A stretch of 64,000 nt of DNA from Thermoanaerobacterium butyriciformans (GCF_017874545.1 NZ_JAGGLT010000015.1:1-64000); one strand, 5' to 3'. Counted from the first letter of the stretch, positions 26,849-36,828 are shown. The notes: generated by a model not told the origin, from the letters alone. Translations and numbers: made by a program.

Positions 26849-27954
26849 AATCTTAATACGGCGATTAAGAGCAATGCAAATCCCATAGATGTCATAATTA
26901 TGATTTGGTTTAATAATATGTTTGCGCTTATTCCTTTTATTATGATTCCCCTCAATATGTCGAGAAAATATGTGAGTGGAATGACATCACTTATAGCTCT
27001 TATGACAGAAGGCATTTGTTCTCTTGGAAATATGAAGCCCGATAAAATTATTGTAGGCAACAGTACCATAAAAGCTCCTTGCATTGCCTGCGTTTGAGTC
27101 TTTGCTGCTGTCGATATAAGCATACCTATAGCGAGAGCGCATATTATAAAATCAAAGCCTAAAAGAAGCAGTAAAGATATGCTGCCATTTACAGGAACGC
27201 GGAACCAATAAATGCTTAAGGCAAGAACCATCAGAAAATCAGTATATCCGATTAGAATATATGGTATCAATTTTCCTATCATAAGCTCTACTGACTTTAT
27301 AGGCGTCACAATAAGCTGTTCCATTGTGCCTTTTTCTTTTTCCCTTACTAAGGCAAAAGCCGTCAATATTATCGTTATGTTCTGCATTACTAATCCTAAA
27401 AGTCCAGGTATTGTAAATGTCAATGTGTTTAAATCAGGGTTGTATTCGACTTTTGTACTTAAGTCTATGCCTATATTAGGTATGTGCATACCTTTCTTTG
27501 CTAATTCTTTCTCTGTATTTTTGTTTGAGAAGTATTGAGCAACCATTATACCGCTGGATAGTGCAGTCCTGGCTGTTGTAGGATCGGAACCGTCAATTTT
27601 AAGTAGTACGTTTGTCATCTTGTTTTTATATTGTGAGAAATCTGGCGGAATGATAAGTCCCGCCTTTACTTTTCCTGTATCTATCAGATTGTTGAGCTCA
27701 TCAATATTATCTACGTAGTAATCAGGATTGAAGTACAGTGAATTTCTATATGCATTTATGAAATCTCGACTTTCCTGCGTCTTGCTTTGATCGAATACTG
27801 CCATTGGTATATGATCTACTTCTGTAGAGACGGCGTATCCGAAGAGAAAAAGCATAGCAAGAGGCATTACTATTGATATGACTAAACTTGGCTTATCTCT
27901 TTTTATCTGTATAAATTCTTTTTTTATTATGGCAAAAAGCCTTGAAATACTCAT
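26830..27954 (-). CDS. ABC-2 type efflux permease
   Basis: This 374-residue membrane subunit is of the YbhS/YhhJ type. One N-terminal membrane segment (MPLAMLFLFGYAVSTEVDH) is followed by a large outer domain (about 50-180) and five C-terminal segments. EKEKGTMEQLIVTPI is the typical ABC-2 signature before the third segment. I chose the ATG behind GAAAGGATAGTAGAT, 16 bases after the ATPase stop. An in-frame start 45 bases upstream would overlap the ATPase gene. It works with the ATPase and HlyD-like subunit encoded just upstream. Confidence 0.88.
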   Translation of the reverse strand: MSISRLFAIIKKEFIQIKRDKPSLVISIVMPLAMLFLFGYAVSTEVDHIPMAVFDQSKTQESRDFINAYRNSLYFNPDYYVDNIDELNNLIDTGKVKAGLIIPPDFSQYKNKMTNVLLKIDGSDPTTARTALSSGIMVAQYFSNKNTEKELAKKGMHIPNIGIDLSTKVEYNPDLNTLTFTIPGLLGLVMQNITIILTAFALVREKEKGTMEQLIVTPIKSVELMIGKLIPYILIGYTDFLMVLALSIYWFRVPVNGSISLLLLLGFDFIICALAIGMLISTAAKTQTQAMQGAFMVLLPTIILSGFIFPREQMPSVIRAISDVIPLTYFLDILRGIIIKGISANILLNQIIIMTSMGFALLLIAVLRFRKRLD

Positions 27955-27970
27955 ATCTACTATCCTTTCA

Positions 27971-28714
27971 TTACAATTTGTCCATACCGCCATGCTCATT
28001 GACGTATTTTATAAAGACATCTTCGAGGTTGTTTGAATTGTTTTCTCTGATGATTTCTGAAGGTGTGCCAAACGTCAAAAGATGGCCGTTAAACATGAAT
28101 GCGACAAAATCGCTTTCTTGAGCTTCTTCCATGTAGTGTGTTGTGACTAATACAGATAACCCCTCTGATGTAAGTTTTTTTATTGTGTTCCAGAAAAGTC
28201 TCCTTGAGACAGGGTCTACACCTGATGTTGGTTCATCAAGTATGATGAATTTGGGATTGTGCAAAAGGGCACATCCGAGGGCCAATCTTTGTTTCCAGCC
28301 GCCAGACAGTGTGCCGACTATCTGATTTTCGCGATTGTGTAATTCCATCATGTCAATTATGATTTTTTCTCTCTTGACTTTTTCTTTCTTGTCAAGTCCA
28401 TATATGCTGGAGTAAAAGTCCATATTTTCCTTAACAGTCAAATCCTCATAAAGGCTGAATTTCTGTGACATGTATCCGATAGACTTCTTTATCTTTTCAC
28501 TTTCCTTTACAATGTCGAAGCCCAGGACTGTGCCGTGACCAGATGTGGGTTTTATTATTCCGCATATCATTCGTATCGTTGTTGACTTTCCAGATCCATT
28601 AGGACCTAATAGAGCGAAGATTTTACCTGATGGAACTTTAATTGAAAGCTTATCCACGGCAGTGATGTTGCCAAAGCGCTTGGTCAAATCCTTTAATTCT
28701 ATAACGTATTCCAT
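27971..28714 (-). CDS. ABC transporter ATP-binding protein
   Basis: This is a 247-residue ATPase. Walker A is GPNGSGKST near residue 36, the signature is LSGGWKQRLALG near 140, and Walker B IILDEPTSGVDP near 160, with the switch His in TTHYMEEA. The class fits drug or Na+ efflux with ABC-2 permeases. It sits between the adaptor gene and the permease gene on one transcript. Confidence 0.92.
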   Translation of the reverse strand: MEYVIELKDLTKRFGNITAVDKLSIKVPSGKIFALLGPNGSGKSTTIRMICGIIKPTSGHGTVLGFDIVKESEKIKKSIGYMSQKFSLYEDLTVKENMDFYSSIYGLDKKEKVKREKIIIDMMELHNRENQIVGTLSGGWKQRLALGCALLHNPKFIILDEPTSGVDPVSRRLFWNTIKKLTSEGLSVLVTTHYMEEAQESDFVAFMFNGHLLTFGTPSEIIRENNSNNLEDVFIKYVNEHGGMDKL

Positions 28715-28727
28715 TTTATCACCTTCA

Positions 28728-29876
28728 TCATATAGTCACATCTGCCAGCATTCCAGGTTTTAACTCTTTAACATTATCTTTTATTTGTATCTTTACCTCA
28801 TAAACTATGTCTTCTTTTGAAGACTCTGTAGTAGTATTTTTGGGCGTAAATTCGCCATTTGGAGAAATGTACACGACTTTACCGCTTATTTTCTTATTAA
28901 TGGAACTTACGTTTATGGTAACATCTTTATTAAGGGATACTTTGTACAAGTATTTTTCTGGGACATATATTTTAATCCAAAGATTGCTTAGATCAGATAT
29001 TTCAGCTATATTTCCGCCAGAAGTTATGATTTCACCTTCTTCTACATATTTGGTTGTTATAATTCCATCACATGGTGCTTTTATTGTGGCATTTTCGATA
29101 TTCGTTTTTACCTCATCTAAAGCTGCTTTTGCAGCATTTAAGTTTGCTTCGGCTACCTTGACTGTTTCACCAGCAGTCGCTGTTTGCAGCTTACCTGCTT
29201 CAGCTTTCATAATTGCAGCCTTAGCTTGCTCAACAGCCGCTGCTGCTGATTGAATGTCCTCTGGCTGTGCTCCTTCTTGTATAAGACTTAATGCTTCTTC
29301 GGCATAATGAACGTCATCAATTGCAGCTTGATACTTAGCCTTTACTTCATCTAATGTCTGTTGCGATACTGCACCTGATTCGAGAAGCTGACTTGTACGC
29401 TTATATGACTTTTCTGCAACATCGAGTGCTACTTTTGCCTCATCAAGTTTGGCTTTTGCCTGTTCTATTTCTTGTGCACGAGCGCCATTTTTTACTTTGT
29501 TATATTGTGCAGTTGCTTGGTTAAGAGATGCTTGTGCTGCTTGAATATCAGCTTCATTTACTTTTTCTTGTAATAGATAAGTATCTTTTGCATTACTATA
29601 CTGTGCTTGCGCAGCTTCTACAGCAGCTTCTGCTTGTTTTTCTTTGTCTTGTAATTCTTTTATATCTATGTATGCTAATATCTGACCTTTTTTTACTGCA
29701 TCTCCTTCTTGTACTTTAACTGTTTCCACGCGCCCAGAAATTTCTGATTGAACGTTTACCGTTGTTGATTCAATTGTTCCAGAGTATACATTTTCATTTG
29801 AAGCTGTATTTGAACATCCCGAAACGATGAATATTGATATGACTAATAATACTATAAACGCCATTAAACGCTTCAT
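28728..29876 (-). CDS. HlyD/YhiI-type membrane fusion lipoprotein
   Basis: This 382-residue adaptor begins with a lipoprotein signal peptide, with lipobox IVSGC near residues 17-21. A first biotinyl-lipoyl half (VQSEISGRVETVKVQEGDAVKKGQILAYID) is followed by a long alpha-helical hairpin rich in Ala, Glu and Gln (about 75-240). The second half reads IKAPCDGIITTKYVEEGE, then a beta-barrel domain. Such adaptors link ABC-2 pumps to export. It is the first structural gene after tetR, with a three-base gap. Confidence 0.9.
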   Translation of the reverse strand: MKRLMAFIVLLVISIFIVSGCSNTASNENVYSGTIESTTVNVQSEISGRVETVKVQEGDAVKKGQILAYIDIKELQDKEKQAEAAVEAAQAQYSNAKDTYLLQEKVNEADIQAAQASLNQATAQYNKVKNGARAQEIEQAKAKLDEAKVALDVAEKSYKRTSQLLESGAVSQQTLDEVKAKYQAAIDDVHYAEEALSLIQEGAQPEDIQSAAAAVEQAKAAIMKAEAGKLQTATAGETVKVAEANLNAAKAALDEVKTNIENATIKAPCDGIITTKYVEEGEIITSGGNIAEISDLSNLWIKIYVPEKYLYKVSLNKDVTINVSSINKKISGKVVYISPNGEFTPKNTTTESSKEDIVYEVKIQIKDNVKELKPGMLADVTI

Positions 29877-29879
29877 AGA

Positions 29880-30497
29880 CTACTGCTCCTTTCTCGATTT
29901 TATGCCATTCATAAAGATCTCCACGATTGTGCTGATTTCTTTGTCCACATCTTTTGATTTTTTGTCATGGGGGAAAAATTGCTGTTCGGCTATAAGCATC
30001 ATTATAGAGCCAAAAAGCGAGCGGACAACAGTACGTGGAGGCAAATCCCTAAATATGCCTTTTTCAATGCCATTCTGATAAAATTCTTCTCCTATTTCCA
30101 ATGTCTTTATTGCAATGTGTTCCACCAGTTTTTCGCGTATTTTCTCTTTCGTCAATGCTTCTGTGCCTATCACTTTGATTATTGAAAAATTTTTTGAGAT
30201 CATTTCATACCTGTCTTTCAGTAAATCTGCGAGAATTTCTTCTTCTGGCTTTTCAGAGTGAAGAACTTTATTTAGAGGCAATACGATGAACTTTTCAGAA
30301 AAAAATTGGATTGCTTTTGTGACGATGGACATAAGTATATCTTTTTTTGTTTTAAAGTACCTAAATATAGTTCCTTCTGCGACGCCTGCATTTTTGGCAA
30401 TTTCGCTTGTCTTTGTGCTGTCAAATCCCTTTTCGCTAAAAAGTTCTATTGACGCGTTTATGATCTTTTCTTCTGTTGAAATGTCATCTTTTTTCAT
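29880..30497 (-). CDS. TetR-family regulator of the efflux operon
   Basis: This 205-residue repressor has an N-terminal helix-turn-helix, with KIINASIELFSEKGFDSTKTSEIAKNAGVAEGTIFRYFKTK at about residues 11-51. The helical C-terminal part would bind the ligand. It is the first gene of a four-gene operon with the adaptor, ATPase and permease. A palindrome just upstream of its start is the likely operator, which implies autoregulation. Confidence 0.92.
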   Translation of the reverse strand: MKKDDISTEEKIINASIELFSEKGFDSTKTSEIAKNAGVAEGTIFRYFKTKKDILMSIVTKAIQFFSEKFIVLPLNKVLHSEKPEEEILADLLKDRYEMISKNFSIIKVIGTEALTKEKIREKLVEHIAIKTLEIGEEFYQNGIEKGIFRDLPPRTVVRSLFGSIMMLIAEQQFFPHDKKSKDVDKEISTIVEIFMNGIKSRKEQ

Positions 30498-30510
30498 TTA
30501 TACACCTCCA

Positions 30511-30524
30511 AGTGAGTGCTCACT
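30511..30524. promoter_or_regulatory. Probable TetR operator
   Basis: AGTGAGTGCTCACT is a near-perfect palindrome (six-base arms, two-base centre) 14 bases ahead of the tetR start codon and next to its ribosome binding site. Position and symmetry fit autorepression of the operon. Confidence 0.65.
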
Positions 30525-30704
30525 CATTTTTATTTATTATATTCTACTATGAAAAAATTGTCAATATGACAAAATTTAGATTGTACTATCAAAGTGTATT
30601 AAGTTTATAAACAAACTGTCACTAATGTGTATGATAATCATTTTTTATGAAATACTAATTTTAGCAAAATTCAAACTTATTATATTGAGGAGGGTTAAAT
30701 ATTT

Positions 30705-33700
30705 ATGACTGTCGAAATGAAATCTATGGATGGAAATACTGCCGCAGCGTACGCATCATACGCTTTTACAGAGGTTGCCGCCATATATCCCATCACTCCA
30801 TCATCACCAATGGCGGAAAGTGTTGACGAATGGGCTGCACATGGTAAAAAAAATATCTTTGGGGATACTGTCAAAGTGGTAGAGATGCAATCAGAAGCAG
30901 GTGCTGCAGGAGCAGTACATGGATCTTTGCAAGGTGGTGCTTTAACGACTACATACACGGCATCACAGGGACTTCTCCTTATGATACCAAACATGTATAA
31001 AATTGCAGGTGAGCTTTTACCTGGCGTTTTTCACGTAAGTGCTCGAGCAATTGCCGCACACGCTCTATCAATTTTTGGAGACCATCAGGATGTGATGGCA
31101 TGCAGGCAGACAGGTTTTGCACTTCTTGCATCAAACAGTGTTCAAGAAGTGATGGATTTAGGATGCATTGCACATCTTAGCGCAATCAAGTCAAGAGTGC
31201 CATTTTTGCACTTCTTTGACGGTTTTAGGACATCCCACGAGATAAAAAAGATTGAAGTGATTGATTACGAGGACCTAAAAAAGCTTGTAGATTATGATGC
31301 AATAAATGAATTCAGGAATAGAGCGCTAAATTCTGAACACCCGGTGGTAAGAGGAACTGCTCAGAATCCTGACATATACTTTCAAGGAAGAGAAGCATCA
31401 AACAAATTTTATGAAAAGGTACCAGATGTAGTTTCATTTTATATGGAGAAAATAAAAGAATTGACAGGTAGGGAGTATCATTTGTTTGACTACTACGGAG
31501 CAAAAGATGCTGAATACGTAATAGTAGCAATGGGTTCTGTATGTGAGACAATTGAAGAAACGATTGATTATCTTTTGGGGTTAGGTGAGAAAGTTGGACT
31601 TGTAAAAGTTAGGCTTTACAGACCGTTTTCAGAAAAGCACTTTTTAAATGCTGTCCCAAGCACAGTCAAGAGGATAGCTGTATTAGACAGGACAAAAGAG
31701 CCTGGGTCTATCGGCGAACCTTTATACCTTGATGTGGTGAAAGCATTTTTTGGCAAACAAGATAAACCTATAATCGCAGGAGGCAGATACGGTTTAGGTT
31801 CAAAAGATACGACTCCTTCGCAAATCATAGCAGTGTATGAAAACCTTAAAAAGTACAATCCGATAGATAGATTTACGATAGGAATAAAAGATGATGTGAC
31901 GATGACGTCTTTAGATGCAGGCAGATTAATAGAAACTGTGCCGCAAGGAACTGTAAGCTGCAAATTTTATGGCTTGGGCTCAGATGGAACTGTTGGCGCA
32001 AATAAATCTGCCATAAAGATAATCGGTGATAATACAAATCTTTATGTGCAAGGTTATTTTCAGTATGATAGCAAAAAATCAGGAGGAACTACCATATCTC
32101 ATTTGAGATTTGGCCAGAAGCCTATAAAATCCAGTTATCTTGTGTATCATGCCGATTATATAGCATGCCATAACAAGTCTTTTATTTACAACTACGACAT
32201 TTTAAAAGGACTAAAAAACGGTGGAACCCTTGTCTTAAACTGCCCTTGGAGTGAATCAGAACTTGACGAAAAACTTCCAGCATCTATGAAAAGATACATT
32301 GCCAAAAACAAGATAAATTTTTATACAATTGACGCCATATCTATTGCAAGAGAAGTAGGCTTAGGCGGTAGGATAAACATGATAATGCAGACGGTGTTTT
32401 TTAAACTTATCAATATAATACCTTTTGAAGATGCCATTAGGTACTTAAAAGAATCAATACAAAAGACTTACGGCAGCAAAGGGCAAAATATAGTCGATAT
32501 GAACATTAAAGCTGTTGATAAGACATTGGAGTCCTTGAGAAAAGTGAATATTCCGGCTTCATGGGAAAATGCCATTGAAAATGAAGGCTTTGTCAAAGAC
32601 GAACCGGAATTTTTGACCAAAATACAAAAACCTATGGCCAAAAATGAAGGCGATGATTTGCCTGTAAGTGCTTTTTCAGGCATGGAAGACGGTACATTTC
32701 CATTGGGAACAACAGCATACGAGAAGCGTGGCATAGCTGTAATGATTCCACAGTGGCAGATAGAAAAATGCATACAGTGCAACCAATGCTCATTGGTATG
32801 TCCTCACGCTGTTATAAGACCGTTTTTGTTAAACGATGAAGAAGTGAGAAATGCACCGTCTACTTTTGAGACCAAAAAAGCGGTAGGTAGAGGGCTTGAA
32901 GCATTTCAGTATCGCATTCAGGTAAGTCCCTTAGACTGTACAGGATGTGGCAACTGTGCGGATGTGTGCCCAGCACCTGGAAAGGCACTTGTGATGATGC
33001 CAGCAGAGGGAGAAATAGAAAATCAAGTTGACAATTGGGAGTTTGCTGTAAAGATTAAGCCAAAAGATAATGTGATGGAAAAGGCTACATTGAAAGGCAG
33101 CCAGTTTTCTAAGCCTCTCTTTGAATTTAATGGAGCGTGCCCTGGCTGTGGAGAGACTCCTTATATAAAGCTATTGACGCAGTTGTTTGGCGATAGGATG
33201 ATAATAGCAAATGCCACAGGGTGTTCTTCAATATACGGCGGAAGTGCACCATCAATACCATATACAACTAATGATTTAGGCAAAGGACCTGCGTGGGCAA
33301 ATTCTCTTTTTGAGGACAATGCAGAGTACGGATATGGCATATACCTGGCAAACAAGAAAATAAGGCAAAGGCTTGGAGAATTAATCTCTGAAGCACTTAA
33401 AACTCAGATACCTGATGAATTGAAAAATGCTTTTGTAGAATGGCTAAACAATAAGGATGATGGTGAAGCATCTCAACTTGCATCAAGTAAAATCATAAAT
33501 ATAATTAGCCGTGAAAATTTAAAATCTAATAAAATAGTACAGGAGATATACAGACTGAAAGATTACCTTGTCAAGAAGTCCCATTGGATAATAGGTGGTG
33601 ATGGATGGGCTTATGATATAGGTTTTGGAGGATTGGATCATGTGTTGGCATCTGGAGAAGATGTAAATGTGCTTGTGCTGGATACCGAAGTTTATTCAAA

Positions 33701-34223
33701 TACCGGCGGTCAGTCGTCAAAATCTACGCCTACGGCAGCTATCGCAAAATTCGCAGCATCCGGCAAAAAAATAAAGAAGAAGGATTTAGGTTTGATGGCT
33801 ATGAGCTATGGATACGTCTATGTGGCTCAGATTGCCTTGGGTGCAAATATGAATCATACGGTGAGGGCAATTGCTGAAGCGGAGAAATATAAAGGCCCTT
33901 CACTTATAATCGCCTACTCTCCATGTATAAATCACGGTATAAAATCAGGAATGGGTACAAGCATTAAAGAAGAGAAAAAGGCAGTTGATGCGGGATATTG
34001 GCACCTTTATAGGTACAATCCGGAGCTTAAAGACGAAGGGAAAAATCCATTTATATTGGATTCGAAAGAACCGACAGCGTCTTACATAGACTTCTTAAAA
34101 GGCGAAATAAGGTATTCATCATTAGAAACACTTTTCCCGGATTTGGCGCAAAAGCTGTATGATGAGTCTTCAAAAGACGCAAAAGAAAGATTTGAAATCT
34201 ACAAGTCTCTTTCACAACTTTAA
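30705..34223 (+). CDS. nifJ: Pyruvate:ferredoxin (flavodoxin) oxidoreductase
   Basis: This single-chain, 1172-residue enzyme converts pyruvate and CoA to acetyl-CoA, CO2 and reduced ferredoxin, the central step of saccharolytic fermentation. The N-terminal pyrimidine-binding part starts with GNTAAAYASYAFTEVAAIYPITPSSPM. Two [4Fe-4S] ferredoxin clusters are at CIQCNQCSLVCP (near 689) and CTGCGNCADVCP (near 745). The third cluster uses CPGC near residue 813 and later Cys residues. The ThDP/Mg site is GGDGWAYDIGFGGLDH near 964 with VYSNTGGQ. GAGGAGGG precedes the ATG. It is a single-gene unit with its own terminator. Confidence 0.97.
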   Translation: MTVEMKSMDGNTAAAYASYAFTEVAAIYPITPSSPMAESVDEWAAHGKKNIFGDTVKVVEMQSEAGAAGAVHGSLQGGALTTTYTASQGLLLMIPNMYKIAGELLPGVFHVSARAIAAHALSIFGDHQDVMACRQTGFALLASNSVQEVMDLGCIAHLSAIKSRVPFLHFFDGFRTSHEIKKIEVIDYEDLKKLVDYDAINEFRNRALNSEHPVVRGTAQNPDIYFQGREASNKFYEKVPDVVSFYMEKIKELTGREYHLFDYYGAKDAEYVIVAMGSVCETIEETIDYLLGLGEKVGLVKVRLYRPFSEKHFLNAVPSTVKRIAVLDRTKEPGSIGEPLYLDVVKAFFGKQDKPIIAGGRYGLGSKDTTPSQIIAVYENLKKYNPIDRFTIGIKDDVTMTSLDAGRLIETVPQGTVSCKFYGLGSDGTVGANKSAIKIIGDNTNLYVQGYFQYDSKKSGGTTISHLRFGQKPIKSSYLVYHADYIACHNKSFIYNYDILKGLKNGGTLVLNCPWSESELDEKLPASMKRYIAKNKINFYTIDAISIAREVGLGGRINMIMQTVFFKLINIIPFEDAIRYLKESIQKTYGSKGQNIVDMNIKAVDKTLESLRKVNIPASWENAIENEGFVKDEPEFLTKIQKPMAKNEGDDLPVSAFSGMEDGTFPLGTTAYEKRGIAVMIPQWQIEKCIQCNQCSLVCPHAVIRPFLLNDEEVRNAPSTFETKKAVGRGLEAFQYRIQVSPLDCTGCGNCADVCPAPGKALVMMPAEGEIENQVDNWEFAVKIKPKDNVMEKATLKGSQFSKPLFEFNGACPGCGETPYIKLLTQLFGDRMIIANATGCSSIYGGSAPSIPYTTNDLGKGPAWANSLFEDNAEYGYGIYLANKKIRQRLGELISEALKTQIPDELKNAFVEWLNNKDDGEASQLASSKIINIISRENLKSNKIVQEIYRLKDYLVKKSHWIIGGDGWAYDIGFGGLDHVLASGEDVNVLVLDTEVYSNTGGQSSKSTPTAAIAKFAASGKKIKKKDLGLMAMSYGYVYVAQIALGANMNHTVRAIAEAEKYKGPSLIIAYSPCINHGIKSGMGTSIKEEKKAVDAGYWHLYRYNPELKDEGKNPFILDSKEPTASYIDFLKGEIRYSSLETLFPDLAQKLYDESSKDAKERFEIYKSLSQL

Positions 34224-34260
34224 AAAGTATGGCCTCGGTTGCTGAGGCCATACTTTTACT
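34223..34260. terminator. Bidirectional terminator, nifJ / DUF3787 gene
   Basis: AAAGTATGGCCTC and GAGGCCATACTTT form a long, almost perfect stem with T-runs on both strands. It overlaps the last codon of the small minus-strand gene. Confidence 0.85.
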
Positions 34261-34417
34261 TTTCGTTTTCATCTACCCATTCTTTTGCGTTTATGACTTC
34301 TATTTCATTTGGGATAGGTACTTTTGCCTTGCTGGCATTTTCTTTAATATTCGCCCATGAGGCTGTTTCATGCTTTTCAATAGGTTCTTTATAATATTTT
34401 TTGCTTTTTCTTATCAT
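34256..34417 (-). CDS. DUF3787-type small protein (53 aa)
   Basis: On the minus strand AAGGAG leads by eight bases to an ATG frame of 53 residues. The segments EPIEKHETASWANI, KVPIPNEIEV and NAKEWVDENEK match what I recall of the DUF3787 family of small clostridial proteins. Some members were found on spores. The gene is easily missed because of its size. It is convergent with nifJ and divergent from the DUF1284 gene. Confidence 0.75.
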   Translation of the reverse strand: MIRKSKKYYKEPIEKHETASWANIKENASKAKVPIPNEIEVINAKEWVDENEK

Positions 34418-34489
34418 AATATCAACTCCTTAAAATGTAGTATAATCATTGTGTACTATTTTATTATGCAAATTTTAGGGGGTTTTTAC

Positions 34490-34888
34490 ATGATTATAAG
34501 AGGTCATCATCTTTTGTGTATGTTAGGCTTTAAAGGATTGGGATATGATGAGGAATTTATCAAAAACATGGATAAAATCGTTGAAAAGCTTAAAAATGAC
34601 GATGATGTGTTGATAAAGCTTGTGGATAGTGTGGATAACATTTGCGAGAAATGCCCCAATAATTTATCTGGCGTGTGCAAAAATGAACATCATAGAGACA
34701 GCATTAAAGAGATGGATGATGCTGTACTCAAAGTCATTCAAATAAGACCCGGAGAATCCATGAAATATAGCGAGATTGCGACCAATATAAAGTTATTTAT
34801 GACTGAGGATATTATGAATGATATATGTCGTAATTGTAGTTGGAAAGGATATGGATATTGTGTGGATGGATTGAAAAATTTGAGATGA
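34490..34888 (+). CDS. DUF1284 protein, Cys-rich
   Basis: This is a 132-residue protein starting MIIRGHHLLCMLGFKGLGY, the DUF1284 hallmark. Cysteines in ICEKCPNNLSGVC, and further ones in ICRNCSWKGYGYC near the end, suggest an iron-sulfur or zinc site. I chose the ATG behind TTAGGGGG. An upstream in-frame extension overlaps the small minus-strand gene and is unlikely. Function unknown. Confidence 0.82.
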   Translation: MIIRGHHLLCMLGFKGLGYDEEFIKNMDKIVEKLKNDDDVLIKLVDSVDNICEKCPNNLSGVCKNEHHRDSIKEMDDAVLKVIQIRPGESMKYSEIATNIKLFMTEDIMNDICRNCSWKGYGYCVDGLKNLR

Positions 34889-34968
34889 TTAGAAATATTG
34901 GTATTTTTTTAATTGTGATTTGATGTTAAAATAAAATCAAAAGGAAAAAAGGAGGAAGTGGAAATAAT

Positions 34969-35913
34969 ATGACAGTAAGGAGTTTTTTAAAATTAGTTGA
35001 GATACAGACGAAGGCTGCCAGCATGACACCGTTTATGTTGGGAACTGTATATGCACTGTATGCTTTTCATGAATTCAAAGTTGTTAATTTTTTAATTATG
35101 TTTATTTCCCTAATATCGTTTGATATGGTTACTACCGCAATTAATAACTATATGGACTACAAAAAGGCAAATAAAACTCACGGGTATAATTATGAGAAAC
35201 ACAACGCAATTGTAAGGGATAATTTATCTGAGTCAACCGTTTTAATAACTATAGTTGTACTTCTTCTTATAGCGTCTGTTTCAGGATTTATACTTTATTT
35301 GCGCACAAATTTAGTAGTGCTTTTGATTGGCATGATGTCATTTGCAGTTGGTATTTTGTATTCATTTGGACCTATACCTATATCCAGGATGCCACTGGGA
35401 GAAATCTTTTCAGGATTTTTTATGGGCTTTGTAATTGTATTTTTATCTGTTTTTATCCATGTGTACGACAAAAATATAGCTTATGTTACATACAGCGATG
35501 GCATTTTGAATGTATGGTTTAATGTGCTTGTTGTACTAAAAATTTTCTTCATGTCGTTACCGGCGGTGATGGGGATTGCCAATATCATGTTGGCAAACAA
35601 CATATGCGACATTGAGGACGATTTAGAAAACAGGCGCTATACACTGCCTATTTACATAGGAAAAGAAAAAGCCCTAAAATTGTTTAAGGCTTTATACTAT
35701 ATTTCATACATTGACATTGTGGTCCTTGTGATTTTAAAGGTGCTGCCATTGTTGACGCTTATTGTATTGTTGACATTTGTGCCTGTAAATAAAAACATAA
35801 GAAAATTTTACAAAGTCCAGACAAAGAAAGATACATTTCCATTGTCTGTTAAAAACTTTTTGATTATGAATGTTATAGAGATAATCGCTATAGGGCTGGG
35901 ATTAATTCATTGA
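34969..35913 (+). CDS. UbiA-family prenyltransferase (MenA-like)
   Basis: This 314-residue membrane protein has about eight or nine segments. The first Asp-rich site reads INNYMDYKKA near residue 58, and the second NNICDIEDD near residue 210. These bind the prenyl diphosphate through Mg2+. The overall pattern is closest to 1,4-dihydroxy-2-naphthoate prenyltransferase, but there are no other menaquinone genes here and the organism is fermentative, so the acceptor is uncertain. GGAGGAAGTGG precedes the ATG. The last 12 bases overlap the convergent gene. Confidence 0.78.
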   Translation: MTVRSFLKLVEIQTKAASMTPFMLGTVYALYAFHEFKVVNFLIMFISLISFDMVTTAINNYMDYKKANKTHGYNYEKHNAIVRDNLSESTVLITIVVLLLIASVSGFILYLRTNLVVLLIGMMSFAVGILYSFGPIPISRMPLGEIFSGFFMGFVIVFLSVFIHVYDKNIAYVTYSDGILNVWFNVLVVLKIFFMSLPAVMGIANIMLANNICDIEDDLENRRYTLPIYIGKEKALKLFKALYYISYIDIVVLVILKVLPLLTLIVLLTFVPVNKNIRKFYKVQTKKDTFPLSVKNFLIMNVIEIIAIGLGLIH

Positions 35914-36828
35914 TTCTGCTATTTTTAATAATTGCTCTTCTGAAATACCTGCTGCTTCCATTTGGTATATAATATCATCTTCTATCCAGACTATTTGGAG
36001 ATATTTCACGCTTTTTTCTTTGTCTTTATTTAAAGCATTTGCATCTTTTAAATAGTACGACACTATAATACCTTTATTTTTATTAATTGTGGTGTAATCC
36101 AGTTTTTCTCTTTTTGCTGATTCTGGTATGTCTAATAAATTTTTTAGATCTATTGTACCTGCGATTTGGCTTTTTAAATAATACGGTAAAAAAGGCAAAC
36201 TTGATACAGCGTATTTAACTTTGTTTTTATCAACTCCAGCTGGAACGTCTATTTTTGGAATTTTTCTAATTTCAAAGCTAAAATTTATTGAACCCGGAAA
36301 ATTATATTCATTACTATTATCCATGTGAATATATACTATTTTAAAAAAATCTATTCTGAAGTTTTTACCTTTTAAGTTTTCTGGGAATACATTATTGTTT
36401 TTATATGATTTTATAAGTTTATTAATAGCATCTATATTTAAATTAAATTCGATTATTTGATTTCCATAAATACTACTTTCTATCTTATTAAGATTACTCA
36501 GAATGTTATTTCTTTGTGGCAGTTTGAAATTATAATTTACGTCAGATTTGAGCTTGTATAAATCGCTTAGTTTATATTCATATTTTTTTTCTTTATCATC
36601 TTTATTTACCCTTAAATACCCTAATTGTTTGAGATCAATATATTTATTTCCATCTTCAGATAATTGCAACATTATTTTATTAAAATATTCAGGTGATATG
36701 TAATCAGTCCGGTAATCATATGTTCTTAAATTGTTTAAAAAATTCCCAGTATTTAGAAATATGGACAACAATGCTATAACAACAGCAAATCCTATTCCTA
36801 TCAATATATTTCTATGTTTTTTAATCAT
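35902..36828 (-). CDS. Paralogue of the anti-sigma sensor domain
   Basis: This 308-residue protein has one N-terminal membrane segment (about 8-25) and an outer domain. The outer domain is clearly related to that of the anti-sigma factor at 40284-41426. Shared features include IDLKQ.G near the start, YNFKLPQ versus YNFKIPQ, VEFKLN/IEFNLN, FPENLKGKNF versus LPENLNEKTF, and the ends LLKIAESMN versus LIKIAESMR. It lacks the cytoplasmic zinc anti-sigma domain, so it cannot hold a sigma factor in the usual way. It may compete for the same signal or be a stray duplicate. It overlaps the prenyltransferase gene tail to tail. Confidence 0.7.
   Translation of the reverse strand: MIKKHRNILIGIGFAVVIALLSIFLNTGNFLNNLRTYDYRTDYISPEYFNKIMLQLSEDGNKYIDLKQLGYLRVNKDDKEKKYEYKLSDLYKLKSDVNYNFKLPQRNNILSNLNKIESSIYGNQIIEFNLNIDAINKLIKSYKNNNVFPENLKGKNFRIDFFKIVYIHMDNSNEYNFPGSINFSFEIRKIPKIDVPAGVDKNKVKYAVSSLPFLPYYLKSQIAGTIDLKNLLDIPESAKREKLDYTTINKNKGIIVSYYLKDANALNKDKEKSVKYLQIVWIEDDIIYQMEAAGISEEQLLKIAESMN

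Noticed and set aside
26830-30497. Efflux operon as a bacteriocin or RiPP exporter
   Set aside because: It has its own TetR and operator, no peptide or peptidase gene nearby, and the adaptor/ATPase/ABC-2 set is typical of drug efflux.
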